Assembly: GCF_964228735.1 (NCBI RefSeq)
Contig: NZ_CAXRBQ010000086.1
Span: 62,001-126,000, forward strand
DNA from: Pontibacterium sp964228735
Lineage (GTDB): Bacteria; Pseudomonadota; Gammaproteobacteria; Pseudomonadales; Balneatricaceae
DNA length: 64,000 bases
Direction: 5' to 3'
Shown here: one piece after another, positions 1 through 9,051 of the stretch
Layout: each line of letters begins with the position of its first letter
Position numbering within the stretch: position 1 is the stretch's first letter
Position numbers and translations under genes: made by a program
The notes under the pieces: generated by a model
Databases searched by the model: none
What the model was told of the DNA's origin: nothing
What the model saw: the letters and a program-made list of their open reading frames with translations, nothing else

Positions 1-410
1 CAGGTGAGGTGCAGCAACGCCTGGGGCATGACCGGATTGCAGAGTTGGGCGGCTTTGCCCGGGCGTTGCCCACCACCCTGTTTGCAACGGCGTTGGCGGG
101 GATCGCGCTGATTGGGTTGCCGCCCAGCGGCAGTTTCCTGGCCAAATGGCAGTTGATGGCGCAAGCCCTGAGTCTGGGGCATTGGTATGTGGTGCTGGTG
201 GTGGCCCTGGGGTCGCTGCTGGCCTGTATCTATCTGTTCCGGTTATTGGGCTGTGCCTTTAGCCCCGGCCTTGATAAGGCGCCGCCGGTAGTGGAGCGCC
301 GCGCGCAGCTGTCACCCGTGATGATGGCGCTGATCGCCACGATTGTGCTGGGCCTGGGCAGTCACCCGCTTTGGCAACTGTTGGCCGATGTCGGCGGGGG
401 AGGTGTTTGA
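1..410 (+). CDS. Proton-conducting antiporter-like subunit, C-terminal part (partial)
   Basis: The reading frame is open to the left edge of the window, so the start lies outside. What remains is about 135 residues with three hydrophobic segments, including the stretch GLPPSGSFLAKW, which is typical of the late transmembrane helices of the NuoL/M/N and MrpA/D family (Proton_antipo_M). Such subunits move protons or cations across the inner membrane in complex I, Mrp antiporters and group 4 hydrogenases. The next two genes downstream are members of the same family in the same direction, spaced a few bases apart or overlapping, so this is the upstream member of an at least three-subunit operon. 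Whether it is MrpD-, NuoN- or Hyf-like cannot be decided from the fragment. Confidence 0.8.
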   Translation, partial: GEVQQRLGHDRIAELGGFARALPTTLFATALAGIALIGLPPSGSFLAKWQLMAQALSLGHWYVVLVVALGSLLACIYLFRLLGCAFSPGLDKAPPVVERRAQLSPVMMALIATIVLGLGSHPLWQLLADVGGGGV

Positions 411-412
411 GC

Positions 413-1912
413 ATGATGCTGAATCAATGGTTACCGCTGCTGATCCTGGCCAGTTCGCTGGTGCCCGGGTTGTTGATCTTCTACCTGAGTGAACGCAGAT
501 CCGGATTGAGAACCTGGCTGAATATGAGTGGCGCGGTGCTCAAACTGCTGCTGGTGGGTGTGATGATCTGGGGGGTATTCCATGAGCAGGTCTACGAATC
601 CCGTTGGACCCTGGCGCCAGGTCTGGAGCTGGTGTTGCATGCCGACGCACTGAGTGTGTTGTTCGTCACCCTGTCGACGGTGTTGTGGTTGGTGACCACC
701 GTGTATGCGATCGGATATCTGGAGCGCAGTCCCTGCCGTAGCCGCTTCTTCGGTTTCTTCTGTCTTTGCGTGACGGCAACGGTTGGGCTGGCGCTGGCGG
801 GTAACTTGTTCACCTTCGTGCTGTTCTATGAAGCGCTCACGCTGGCGACATATCCCCTGGTGGCGCATAAGGGCACACCCGAGGCGGTGCGTGGTGCGCG
901 CACCTATCTGGCCTATACCTTGGGCGGCGGTATGGTGTTGTTGGTTGGGACCATCTGGCTGCAAACGCTGGCGGGGCCACTCGAGTTCGCTCAGGGGGGG
1001 ATTCTGGAGAGCATCCCCGGGCTGGACCCGACCACGCTACGTTGGATCTTTCTGCTGCTGATTGTCGGGCTGGGCGTGAAGGCTGCGTTGGTGCCGCTTC
1101 ACGGTTGGCTGCCCCAGGCGATGGTTGCCCCGGCACCGGTCAGTGCGCTGTTGCACGCGGTGGCGGTGGTAAAAGCGGGCGCGTTTGGCATCGTGCGGGT
1201 GGTGTATGACGTCTATGGCATTGAGTTCTCCGCATCCCTTGGTCTGCTGGGGCCCTTGGGGGCGGCCGCTGCGTTGACCATCGTCTATGGATCGGTCCGG
1301 GCGTTGTCACAGGATAATCTGAAGACACGGCTGGCGTATTCAACCGTAAGCCAGGTGTCCTATATCGCGCTGGGGACGGCGATCCTCGGCCCGCTGGCGA
1401 CCGTGGGTGGACTGGTGCACCTGGTGCATCAGGGGCTGATGAAGATCACACTGTTCTTTGCCGCCGGTAACTACGCCGAAACGCTCGGCATCCATCGTGT
1501 CAGCGAGATGGACGGGGTCGGGCGACGGATGCCGGGCACCACCCTGGCGTTTACGGTGGGCGCGCTGGGAATGATCGGTGTGCCACCGGTGGCCGGGTTT
1601 ATCAGCAAGTGGTTCCTGGCTCTGGGGTCGGTGGAGGCCGGGGCCGCCGCTTGGGTGATCCCGGTGCTGATGATCAGCAGCCTGCTTAATGCACTCTATT
1701 TCCTGCCGATCCTCTACCGCGCCTGGTTCAAGCCGGCGCCTGAGGAGTGGCCTCTGGACAGCAGTGCAGCGGGGCCGCTGGAGACTGCCGGTGCGTTGCT
1801 CTGGCCGCCGGTGGCGACCGCAGTGCTGGCGTTGGCGGCGGGGCTGCTTGCTGCCGCGCCCTTTAGCCATCTGGAGTGGGTTCAGCTGATCGCCGCCCGG
1901 GAGTACCGATGA
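413..1912 (+). CDS. Proton-conducting antiporter-like membrane subunit (NuoM/MrpD family)
   Basis: A 499-residue polytopic inner-membrane protein. I chose the ATG at 413 because GGGGGAGG ends about 10 bases before it; a longer frame from 371 would overlap the previous gene. Family hallmarks are present: the helix with the proton-path glutamate (FYEALTLATYP, Glu140), the KAALVPLHGWLP motif with its lysine, a second lysine in AVAVVKAG and a third in HQGLMKITLFF. These are the residues thought to carry protons in NuoL/M/N and Mrp subunits. The stop overlaps the start of the next subunit (ATGA), which indicates translational coupling. No redox subunits of complex I are visible here, so the complex may be an Mrp-like antiporter or another ion pump whose remaining genes lie to the left. 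Confidence 0.85.
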   Translation: MMLNQWLPLLILASSLVPGLLIFYLSERRSGLRTWLNMSGAVLKLLLVGVMIWGVFHEQVYESRWTLAPGLELVLHADALSVLFVTLSTVLWLVTTVYAIGYLERSPCRSRFFGFFCLCVTATVGLALAGNLFTFVLFYEALTLATYPLVAHKGTPEAVRGARTYLAYTLGGGMVLLVGTIWLQTLAGPLEFAQGGILESIPGLDPTTLRWIFLLLIVGLGVKAALVPLHGWLPQAMVAPAPVSALLHAVAVVKAGAFGIVRVVYDVYGIEFSASLGLLGPLGAAAALTIVYGSVRALSQDNLKTRLAYSTVSQVSYIALGTAILGPLATVGGLVHLVHQGLMKITLFFAAGNYAETLGIHRVSEMDGVGRRMPGTTLAFTVGALGMIGVPPVAGFISKWFLALGSVEAGAAAWVIPVLMISSLLNALYFLPILYRAWFKPAPEEWPLDSSAAGPLETAGALLWPPVATAVLALAAGLLAAAPFSHLEWVQLIAAREYR

Positions 1913-3573
1913 TGAACGGGATCCTACTGCTGGCTTTGTGGTTGGTACCGTTGCTCTTGGTACCTTTGGCCATCCGTGGCAACAGTGGTGTTTGGCCAAT
2001 CCTGGCTGCACTGCCGGCGCTGGTCGCGGCGCTGCTCCTGCCGGACGGAGCGCAGATTGAGATTCCGTGGTTGCTGCTTGGGGTGCAGCTGGGCCTTGAT
2101 GCCCAGAGCAGGATTTTTCTGCTGATCGCTGCCCTGTTGTGGCTTGTCGCCGCCTGCTATGTGCGCGCGTGGCTGGTGGATGATCGCACGGCCCGCCGTT
2201 TTCGCCTGTTCTTCCTGCTGGCGATGAGCGGTAACTTCGGGGTGATCGTCGGCCAGGATCTGGTCAGTTTCTATCTCGGTTTTTCCGTTATGGGGCTGGC
2301 TACCTACGGCTTGGTGGTGCATGGCGGCCAACCGCAGCAACGTTGGGCGGGCAAGGTCTACCTGGCGATGACGTTGCTGGGGGAACTGGTGCTGTTTGCC
2401 GCGTTCGTTTTGATCTACCAGCGGACTGGCACTCTGGCCCCTGATATGGAACAGCTTGTCGGTGGCGGTCCGTGGGAGGTCGGTCTATTAATACTGGCGT
2501 TCGCCATCAAGGCGGGCGTGGTTGGCGTGCATTTCTGGCTCCCGCTGGCCTACGTTGCGGCTCCGGTACCCGCCACTGCAGTGATGAGTGGTGCAATGAG
2601 CAAGACGGCGCTGATCGGCTGGTTACGTTTTCTGCCCCTCGGCCAGCAAGCGATACCCGAGTGGGGGGCGGGCTTACTGATCGCGGGATCTGTTGCCGTG
2701 TTGTTGGTAATACCCGCGGGGTTGGTGCAGCGCGATCCTAAAGCGGTGCTTGCCTATTCGAGCATTGGCAAGATGGGCCTGATGGTGGCGGCGCTGGGGC
2801 TCGCGTTGCGGGAACCGACGCTGGCAGGCGGGCTGATCGCTGTCGTGGTGCTTTTTGCTGCCCATCACAGCCTTGCCAAGGGGGCGCTGTTCCTGGGCAT
2901 CGGCCTGGTGAAAAATACGCTGTCACGCTGGACGCTCTGGCTGATGGTATTGCCTGCCCTGGCGTTGGCCGGCGCGCCCTTTACCAGTGGTGGACTTGCC
3001 AAAGCACAATTGAGCGAGGTGCTATCCGAAGGTGACGTTCTGTGGGGTAACGGGATGCTGTGGCTGCTCGTGGTTGCCGCTATCGGCACACCGCTGCTGA
3101 TGGCGCGATTCCTCTATCTGCTGAACTGCGTGCCGCGTAATCCGATAGCTCGTTCCCGCTGGCAGCTCGTGCCCTGGCTTATACTGGTGACAATGATGCT
3201 GCTGTTGCCGCTGATAGAAGATGATCTGTCCGACTCCTTGTCTGATCCGTGGTGGTTGTTGAGTGCGTTGGTGGTCGCTGCTGTCGTCTGGTGGCGGTGT
3301 CCCGATCCGCTGGCACGTTGGGTGGGGGCAATCCCGCCGGGGGATGTGCTGGTGCCGTTGTATTGCGGTTGGCAGAAAGTGGTCGAGTTGGTGAAGGGGC
3401 GCGCGCAGGTCGCTGGTAACCGGTTATCCCGGATGTCGATCCTGAAAATGGAGCGGATTCAGTTGAAGGGTGGCCGGCTGAGGGGGCTGTTGCTGCTGGC
3501 AGGGCGTGCCGGTTTTGGCTCCCTCTGGCTGGGTGTGACCTTGATATTTTTGCTGTTGACGGTGTGGTCCTGA
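1909..3573 (+). CDS. Proton-conducting antiporter-like membrane subunit lacking the conserved glutamate
   Basis: A 554-residue polytopic membrane protein of the same family as its two upstream neighbours. The start is the first ATG of the ATGATG at 1909, overlapping the stop of the preceding gene. The lysine motif (FAIKAGVVGVHFWLP), the lysine in MSKTALIG and HHSLAKGALFLG are kept. In the helix aligned to FYEALTLATYP of the upstream subunit, this protein reads GFSVMGLATYG, so the usual proton-channel glutamate is replaced by Ser126. That suggests a structural or altered-conductance role. The C-terminal 120 residues end in a further hydrophobic helix. Predicted to act in the inner membrane with the two upstream subunits. 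The exact complex is not known. Confidence 0.82.
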   Translation: MMNGILLLALWLVPLLLVPLAIRGNSGVWPILAALPALVAALLLPDGAQIEIPWLLLGVQLGLDAQSRIFLLIAALLWLVAACYVRAWLVDDRTARRFRLFFLLAMSGNFGVIVGQDLVSFYLGFSVMGLATYGLVVHGGQPQQRWAGKVYLAMTLLGELVLFAAFVLIYQRTGTLAPDMEQLVGGGPWEVGLLILAFAIKAGVVGVHFWLPLAYVAAPVPATAVMSGAMSKTALIGWLRFLPLGQQAIPEWGAGLLIAGSVAVLLVIPAGLVQRDPKAVLAYSSIGKMGLMVAALGLALREPTLAGGLIAVVVLFAAHHSLAKGALFLGIGLVKNTLSRWTLWLMVLPALALAGAPFTSGGLAKAQLSEVLSEGDVLWGNGMLWLLVVAAIGTPLLMARFLYLLNCVPRNPIARSRWQLVPWLILVTMMLLLPLIEDDLSDSLSDPWWLLSALVVAAVVWWRCPDPLARWVGAIPPGDVLVPLYCGWQKVVELVKGRAQVAGNRLSRMSILKMERIQLKGGRLRGLLLLAGRAGFGSLWLGVTLIFLLLTVWS

Positions 3574-3605
3574 TTAACGGAGGTAACTGTTTAGCGGAGG
3601 TAACG

Positions 3606-4541
3606 ATGAAACGCTTTAAGAACATTCTCTATTTCGCTGATGGCGAACAGCGAATTGGAAACGCCTTTGAACGGGCGGTGAATCTGGCACGTGCCAACAA
3701 TGCCCAACTCTGTGTTTTTGATGTACTGCCCAGTACCAGTTCAGTAGCGGAAATCGAACAGCGCCTGGGTCTGACTTTGAACGATGTTTTGCGTGGCATG
3801 CGTCGGGATGCACTGGCCGTACTTGTCGAACCTTATGTGGAAGATGCGAGTCAATTGAGCATCAAAGTGGCGACGGGGGCTGCGTTTGTTGAAGTGATTC
3901 GAGAGGTCATCAGTGGTGGGTTTGACCTGGTGGTGAAAGCGGCACGGGCTCCTGGTGGGCTTTCTGAACGTTTGCTGGGCAGTACGGATATGCATTTGTT
4001 GCGCAAGTGCCCCTGCCCGGTGTGGGTTGATCGTCCCAGCGGTAAAACCGCTTACCGTAGTATTCTGGCAGCGGTTGATCCCGAAAGCCCTGAAGGGCAG
4101 GACTGTGCAGCAAAGGTACTGACCCTTGCTGCCTCAATGGCGGCGCGGGAAAACGCCGAACTGACGGTGGTGCACGCCTGGCACCTGTACGGTGAATCTT
4201 CGTTGGAAAGCGGTTTTGCTAAGATTCCGAAGACGGAGCTTGATGATCTGTTGGCCGACACAGAGCGCAAACACCGCGAGATGCTGGACCAGATGATGGA
4301 AAAATGCGGACTTGCCGATGCGGGTTACACGGTGCATCTGGTCAAGGAACTGCCGGCATCCTGTATCCGGCAAATGTGCCAGCAGGTCAGCGCAGATTTG
4401 ATTGTAATGGGGACCGTGGGGCGGTGTGGGATACCCGGTTTTATCATCGGCAACACCGCCGAAGAAGTGCTGCAAACGACACAAGCGTCCATACTTGCTG
4501 TGAAGCCCGACGCCTTTGTGTCTCCGGTAACGCTCTCCTAG
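3606..4541 (+). CDS. Tandem universal stress protein (two UspA domains)
   Basis: A 311-residue cytoplasmic protein built of two UspA folds, roughly residues 1-145 and 150-305. Each begins with a beta strand of the type RFKNILYFAD / YRSILAAVD. The second domain ends with the nucleotide-binding signature MGTVGRCGIPGFIIGNTAEEVL, close to the G-2x-G-9x-G(S/T) pattern, which suggests ATP binding. The first domain lacks a clean version. The start at 3606 follows GCGGAGGTAA; a very similar GGAGGTAACTG occurs 18 bases earlier, apparently a duplicated ribosome binding site. It lies 32 bp after the antiporter genes and is probably co-transcribed. Usp proteins commonly accompany ion transporters, where they are thought to modulate activity or stress response. 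Confidence 0.85.
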   Translation: MKRFKNILYFADGEQRIGNAFERAVNLARANNAQLCVFDVLPSTSSVAEIEQRLGLTLNDVLRGMRRDALAVLVEPYVEDASQLSIKVATGAAFVEVIREVISGGFDLVVKAARAPGGLSERLLGSTDMHLLRKCPCPVWVDRPSGKTAYRSILAAVDPESPEGQDCAAKVLTLAASMAARENAELTVVHAWHLYGESSLESGFAKIPKTELDDLLADTERKHREMLDQMMEKCGLADAGYTVHLVKELPASCIRQMCQQVSADLIVMGTVGRCGIPGFIIGNTAEEVLQTTQASILAVKPDAFVSPVTLS

Positions 4542-4634
4542 TGAATTGACGGGATATTGATGCCGTAGCATTGCGTGGTGAAGTGAAGGTGGGCAACAAA
4601 CTGTCGGGCCGGGTTTGGCAACCGGGGGTGATTG

Positions 4635-5540
4635 ATGCACAACCTGAAACTCAACCTGAAGCACCTACGCTATTTCTGGGCCGTGGCCAGTCATGGGTCT
4701 ATTGTCCGGGCGGCGCAGGCACTTTGTATTACACCTCAGACCATAAGTGGCCAGCTGCGCGAGCTTGAACATCAGGTGGGCGCCAAACTGTTCCGGCGCC
4801 ATGGGCGCAATCTGGTACTGACGGAGACCGGACAGCTGGTGTTTTCCTACACCGACGAGATGTTTGAGTTGGGTGGTCAGCTGCAGGATGCGCTGGATGG
4901 CAACCGCCCGGGTTCATCATTGGCCCTTAAAGTGGGTGTGGCGATGGTGGTTCCTAAACTGCTTGCCTACAGGGTGCTGGAACCGGTGCTATCGTTGGAA
5001 AACCCGGTTCGCCTGGTGTGCAATGAGGCACCGTTGGTGGATCTGCTTGCAGAGCTGTCGGTACATAAACTGGATGCGGTGTTGGCGGATTGTGCGGTGA
5101 ACCCGACCCTTAATATCCGCGCCTATAACCACCGCTTGGGTGAATCGGGTATCAGCTTTTTTGCCACCCCCGATTGTGCCGACGCGTTGGCCCCAGAGTT
5201 TCCAGGCAGCCTTGATGGCCAGGATATGCTGATGCCGACCAGTGGCAGTAGTTTACGTCGTAATCTGCAGGTGTGGTTTGATCAGAACGGGATCAAACCA
5301 GAGGTGGTGGCGGAGTTTGAGGATCGCGCGCTCATGAAAGCATTTGGCGAGCGAGGTGCGGGCCTCTTTACTTCACCGACTGCGGTAGAGAGGGATGTAT
5401 TGGATAAATACCGGGTTCGGGTGATTGGCCGTACAGCGGAGATTACCGAACAGTTCTATCTGATCTCTGCTGAACGTCGGATCAAGCACCCGGCACTCAG
5501 CGTGATAACAGAGCAGGCGCGGGACCTGCTCTTATCATAG
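4635..5540 (+). CDS. nhaR: LysR-family transcriptional activator NhaR
   Basis: A 301-residue LysR regulator whose N-terminus (KHLRYFWAVASHGSIVRAA, then TPQTISGQLRELE) matches the NhaR subgroup rather than generic LysR proteins. The C-terminal half keeps NhaR-like stretches such as EFEDRALMKAFG and ISAERRIKHPA. NhaR senses Na+ and activates sodium/proton antiporter genes (nhaA in E. coli). Here it follows the antiporter-like subunits and Usp, so the adjacent operon may be its target. The nhaA gene of this window lies 26 kb away. ATG at 4635 is used; an in-frame TTG one codon earlier is less likely. Cytoplasmic, DNA-binding. Confidence 0.85.
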   Translation: MHNLKLNLKHLRYFWAVASHGSIVRAAQALCITPQTISGQLRELEHQVGAKLFRRHGRNLVLTETGQLVFSYTDEMFELGGQLQDALDGNRPGSSLALKVGVAMVVPKLLAYRVLEPVLSLENPVRLVCNEAPLVDLLAELSVHKLDAVLADCAVNPTLNIRAYNHRLGESGISFFATPDCADALAPEFPGSLDGQDMLMPTSGSSLRRNLQVWFDQNGIKPEVVAEFEDRALMKAFGERGAGLFTSPTAVERDVLDKYRVRVIGRTAEITEQFYLISAERRIKHPALSVITEQARDLLLS

Positions 5541-5572
5541 CCAGGTCCGTTGCGTCGCGGATCTGGAAGAGA

Positions 5573-5602
5573 GGGCGCGGGCAACCCAGGCCTCCCGCGC
5601 CC
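5573..5602. terminator. GC-rich hairpin between convergent nhaR and dddD
   Basis: GGGCGCGGG (5573-5581) pairs perfectly with CCCGCGCCC (5594-5602) around a 12-base loop, in the 68-bp gap where nhaR and dddD transcripts converge. No uridine run follows on either strand, so it may stop or protect both transcripts rather than act as a classical intrinsic terminator. Confidence 0.5.
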
Positions 5603-5608
5603 GGCCGT

Positions 5609-8122
5609 TTAGCTTGGCAGGAACTCCTTGCCCCAGCCGGTACCGGCGATCTTACGTTCGATCATCGACTCGATCTCGTTATCGCTGTAGCCCACGCTGG
5701 CCAGAATCTCGCGGGTGGAGTGACCAAAGGCTTCAGTCGGGGAGACCGCTTTGATCTGCGCTTCCAGTGGACGGATCGAGTAGTGGTCGATCTGGGTGAT
5801 GCAGTGACCGCTTGGGTGATCCGGGTAGATGGAGAAGGCGTAGCTGCCCCGATCGGTTCCCACGGTACCATCGGCGATACGGCTGTACTGCTCGCGCAGG
5901 GTTTCGATCGCCAGCGGCTCCGCTGCAGCGATATCCGCTTCGTGCAGCACCTCGATCCAGTAGGCGGTTGGCGCCTGCTTGAATGCTGCTGTCAGGAAGG
6001 CGGCGGTGTCCTCAGCCTGCGTGATGCCCACCAGGCTTTCCACAGACGCCAGTTTATCCAGCTCGGAAGTATCAGAATCCATAAACACCCAACCATCTTC
6101 GGTGGCATAGAAGTGGGACAGGGCGTGGTTGCCCAGGGCTTCACGGCCGGATGGCTCATCAAACGCTGCACGGCCTTCGTAGTCAAAGGCAAACGGGATC
6201 TGTGCCAGGTTGGTGACCGCCGACAGGGAGGTGCGGGCACGGCTCGGCTGGCCGGTTTTCAGTTTGTGGTAGATCGCAATCGCCATACCGAGACCGGCGG
6301 AGAAACCGCAGTTTACGTCCAGCGTACCCAGGTGCGCGTGCTCTTCCGGAGTCTCCGGGCCACCAAAACGGCTCATGATGCCACTGTTAGCCTGGATGAT
6401 GTCGTCGTAACCGATGTAGTTGGTTTTTGGTCCCACGCGTGGGCCACCCAGGCAGTCCAGACGGCAGAACAGCACACCCGGGTTGATCGCCTGCAGGCTT
6501 GCGTCGTCCAGACCCAGCGGTTTCATCTGGCGCTCCGGGGCGTTGATCAGTACCAGATCGACGGACTTCACCAGACGGTTGAATGCCTCACGGCCTTCGT
6601 CGGTGGTGATATCCACCAGGGCTTTCTTCTTACCCATATCGGTCTGGAAGGTGAACAGGGTGCCGATCAGCGGATCATACAGCGGGGTCACCGGATCCAG
6701 CTTGATCACCTCAGCGCCGAAACGGCTGAGGAATGCACCGGAGTGCGGACCGGCGATCACGTTGGTCAGGTCGAGGACACGCACACCGTCGAGCCAGCCT
6801 TTGCCGGACGCCGGTTGAATGGCGTCGCCCACCGGACGGGTGACGGTTTCGCTTTCGGCTGCGTCGGTCAGCAGCGTCAGGGCTTCTTCGTAGGTGACCT
6901 GCTTGCGTGGTTGTGGGGTAAGCATTGGTTCGGCCATGCCCTCCAGCCAGCAGATCGGTCCCGGCTGCTTCATCAGGCCGTACTCCGGATCGTCGACCTC
7001 GATAATCAGGCCCGCGGCGTTAGTGTGCTCGCTGTTGACCCACTCCTGGGTGGTACGGTGTGGAGCGCCCGGGATCTGACCTTCACCGAACAAAACACCC
7101 CACTCCTCGGAGGTTTTGGTCAGGAACGCCTGCTTCATCTTGGCGGAGATGATGTCCGCCCACTTCTTCGGCAGCGGGTACACACCGATGGAGGTTTCGC
7201 CATCCCATTCGGCGATTGGCTGGTGCAGGTCTTCTACATCCGGCAGGCCTTCCGCCACCAGTTCATCGTAGATACCCAGCAGTTTCAGGGCGCGCTTAGC
7301 GTGGTTGCGGTGGGACGGGCAGACACAGTAGAACTTGCGGCCGTCGGCACACTTGTAGGTGCGGTAGAACGGGTCCAGGTACTCCTGCAGATCGTCGTAG
7401 GAGAGGTCCATTGGGATGTTGTTATTGCGGCGGTACTCGATCTCATGCTCACGCATGGTTTTGTAGCGCTCCGGTAACCCGTCGATCACATAGGAGTTGT
7501 AAGACAGGCCTTCCATCAGTGCCGCAGTAATCGGGACCTCGATGTTGTCACCGCGGCCGGTTTTTTCACGCTCCAGCAGCGCCAGGACTACAGAGCTGGC
7601 GGCCAGGGAGGTGGCATAAGAGGAACCCAGCGGTAGCGGGGAGAAGCTTGGTTCGATCCCCATCAGTACGCGGTTAAAACCCATATCGGTAAACGCCCCG
7701 GAGGTGGCCGCAACAATTGCCTCAGTGGCTTTCCAGTCGCGACGCAGTTCGTCATTGCTGGCAAAACCCGGGACCGACAGGGTCACCAGCTCCGGACGTT
7801 CCTGGCGCAGCTGTTCGAAGTCGATGCCCAGGCGTTTCATTACACCCGGTCGGAAACTCTCGATCACCACATCGGCCTTGGCGATCAGGGCCAGGGCCTG
7901 CTGCAGTCCAGAGTCGGTTTTCAGGTCGATCGAGAGGCAGCTTTTATTCCGGTTGAGGATAGCGTTTGCCGGGTGGTTCCAAAGTGGACCGGTTGGCGGA
8001 TCGATATGAACAACCGTGGCTCCCATATCTGCCAGTGTCATGGCTACAGCCGGGCCAGCGATCTGTTGGCCAAAATCTACAACACGCAGCCCTGCCAAAG
8101 GTAAATATTTATTATTTTTCAT
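5609..8122 (-). CDS. dddD: DMSP CoA-transferase/lyase DddD
   Basis: An 837-residue protein made of two class III (CaiB/BaiF) CoA-transferase domains, residues about 1-430 and 445-830, the size and architecture of DddD. The second domain carries the nucleophilic aspartate in HLGTLDVNCG; by codon count it is Asp602. DddD transfers CoA from acetyl-CoA to dimethylsulfoniopropionate (DMSP) and cleaves it, releasing dimethyl sulfide and 3-hydroxypropionyl-CoA. The assignment is firm because the neighbours encode a BCCT transporter, an iron alcohol dehydrogenase and a CoA-acylating semialdehyde dehydrogenase, the known dddTBC set. Start ATG at 8122 has GAGGA nine bases upstream. It is transcribed away from the rest of the cluster across a 473-bp AT-rich control region. 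A carnitine CoA-transferase is the alternative reading, less likely given length and context. Confidence 0.93.
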   Translation of the reverse strand: MKNNKYLPLAGLRVVDFGQQIAGPAVAMTLADMGATVVHIDPPTGPLWNHPANAILNRNKSCLSIDLKTDSGLQQALALIAKADVVIESFRPGVMKRLGIDFEQLRQERPELVTLSVPGFASNDELRRDWKATEAIVAATSGAFTDMGFNRVLMGIEPSFSPLPLGSSYATSLAASSVVLALLEREKTGRGDNIEVPITAALMEGLSYNSYVIDGLPERYKTMREHEIEYRRNNNIPMDLSYDDLQEYLDPFYRTYKCADGRKFYCVCPSHRNHAKRALKLLGIYDELVAEGLPDVEDLHQPIAEWDGETSIGVYPLPKKWADIISAKMKQAFLTKTSEEWGVLFGEGQIPGAPHRTTQEWVNSEHTNAAGLIIEVDDPEYGLMKQPGPICWLEGMAEPMLTPQPRKQVTYEEALTLLTDAAESETVTRPVGDAIQPASGKGWLDGVRVLDLTNVIAGPHSGAFLSRFGAEVIKLDPVTPLYDPLIGTLFTFQTDMGKKKALVDITTDEGREAFNRLVKSVDLVLINAPERQMKPLGLDDASLQAINPGVLFCRLDCLGGPRVGPKTNYIGYDDIIQANSGIMSRFGGPETPEEHAHLGTLDVNCGFSAGLGMAIAIYHKLKTGQPSRARTSLSAVTNLAQIPFAFDYEGRAAFDEPSGREALGNHALSHFYATEDGWVFMDSDTSELDKLASVESLVGITQAEDTAAFLTAAFKQAPTAYWIEVLHEADIAAAEPLAIETLREQYSRIADGTVGTDRGSYAFSIYPDHPSGHCITQIDHYSIRPLEAQIKAVSPTEAFGHSTREILASVGYSDNEIESMIERKIAGTGWGKEFLPS

Positions 8123-8595
8123 CGCTATTTATCCTCGAAAAATAAAGCTGTTTTCATGTTTTTGGTTTTCAAGAAAACATGTGTATCGGATTAGTTGAGA
8201 GTGTGAGCTTTGTTTTTCTGCGTTTGGCTTTTATTTCAATTAAAAGGTTTTTGCAGTGGGTCAATGGTAGGTTTTTTGTGTTTTTCGACCAGCAATAAAA
8301 AATGAGTCTGAGGGGCGTTTTTTTTTATGGGTATACAGCGTTAAATAAAACGATACCTGAGGCCTCAAAAATCTTATGGCTCATGCGCTTGATAATGGTT
8401 TTGTACCTGTGTGCGGCATGGTTTGGCGCTTCGTGTGCTGTATTCATGGTTAGGTATAAAAAAAATTGGGTCTTAGGGGATTTTTTTATTGCTTCTAAGT
8501 TTTCTTGATCTTCATAACAATGATTTCTCGTTGGTATTTCCGGAGTTTAGTCATTTGTTTGGCTGAATTGATTAAATAAACCCAAGAGACGAGTT
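8123..8595. promoter_or_regulatory. Divergent AT-rich control region of the ddd cluster
   Basis: This 473-bp gap separates dddD (minus) from the usp-dddTBC operon (plus) and is clearly more AT-rich than the flanking genes. It contains an inverted repeat CATGTTTT (8155-8162) / AAAACATG (8174-8181), 33-59 bases upstream of the dddD start, a reasonable LysR-type operator. Several T and A runs follow. A 68-codon frame at 8302-8508 lies inside, but I see no ribosome binding site for it and treat it as noncoding. No strong sigma-70 promoter could be fixed by eye. Confidence 0.5.
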
Positions 8596-9051
8596 ATGAA
8601 TAATAAATACAAGAACGTCGTCATTCCGGTAGATTTGGAACATCCAAGCTCCTGGTATAACGCTCTGCCCATGGCTGTCGAATTTGCGCGTAATAATGAA
8701 GCAACGTTGCATGTTATTACCGTGGCTGCCCAAGCCGATATTCCGGCGGTTGCCATTCATCTGCCTAAAGATATCGATGATCAGATCATCTCTGCGACTG
8801 CCGAACGCCTGAAGCGCTTGGTACAGCAGGAAGTACCGTCGGATATCGAGACACTGACGGCGGTGGGTCAGGGACGCATCTATAAGGAGGTGTTACGCCT
8901 GGCCGCGAAAGCCGATGCGGATCTGATTGTGATGGCATCCCACCGTCCGGAAATCACGGATTTCCTGATTGGTGCAAATGCCGCCAATGTGATGCGCCAT
9001 GCTCCGTGCTCGGTAATGGTCGTGCGTGAACAAGACCGGAGGGCTGCATAA
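8596..9051 (+). CDS. Universal stress protein UspA family (ddd operon)
   Basis: A 151-residue single-domain UspA protein. The strand YKNVVIPVDLEHP opens the fold, and the C-terminus MASHRPEITDFLIGANAANVM resembles the ATP-binding loop seen in TeaD-type Usp proteins. Its TAA stop overlaps by one base the ATG of the BCCT transporter, so the two are translationally coupled. TeaD is known to bind ATP and regulate the ectoine TRAP transporter TeaABC; by analogy this protein may tune DMSP uptake by the coupled transporter, which is inference. A Usp is not part of the classical ddd gene set. Confidence 0.88.
   Translation: MNNKYKNVVIPVDLEHPSSWYNALPMAVEFARNNEATLHVITVAAQADIPAVAIHLPKDIDDQIISATAERLKRLVQQEVPSDIETLTAVGQGRIYKEVLRLAAKADADLIVMASHRPEITDFLIGANAANVMRHAPCSVMVVREQDRRAA

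Noticed and set aside
5720..7477. 585-codon open frame antisense to dddD
   Set aside because: It lies wholly opposite a well-supported gene, its protein has no recognisable domain, and it follows from the third-position GC bias of dddD.
8302..8508. 68-codon frame in the ddd divergent region
   Set aside because: No ribosome binding site, odd composition, and it occupies the control region; possible but unsupported.
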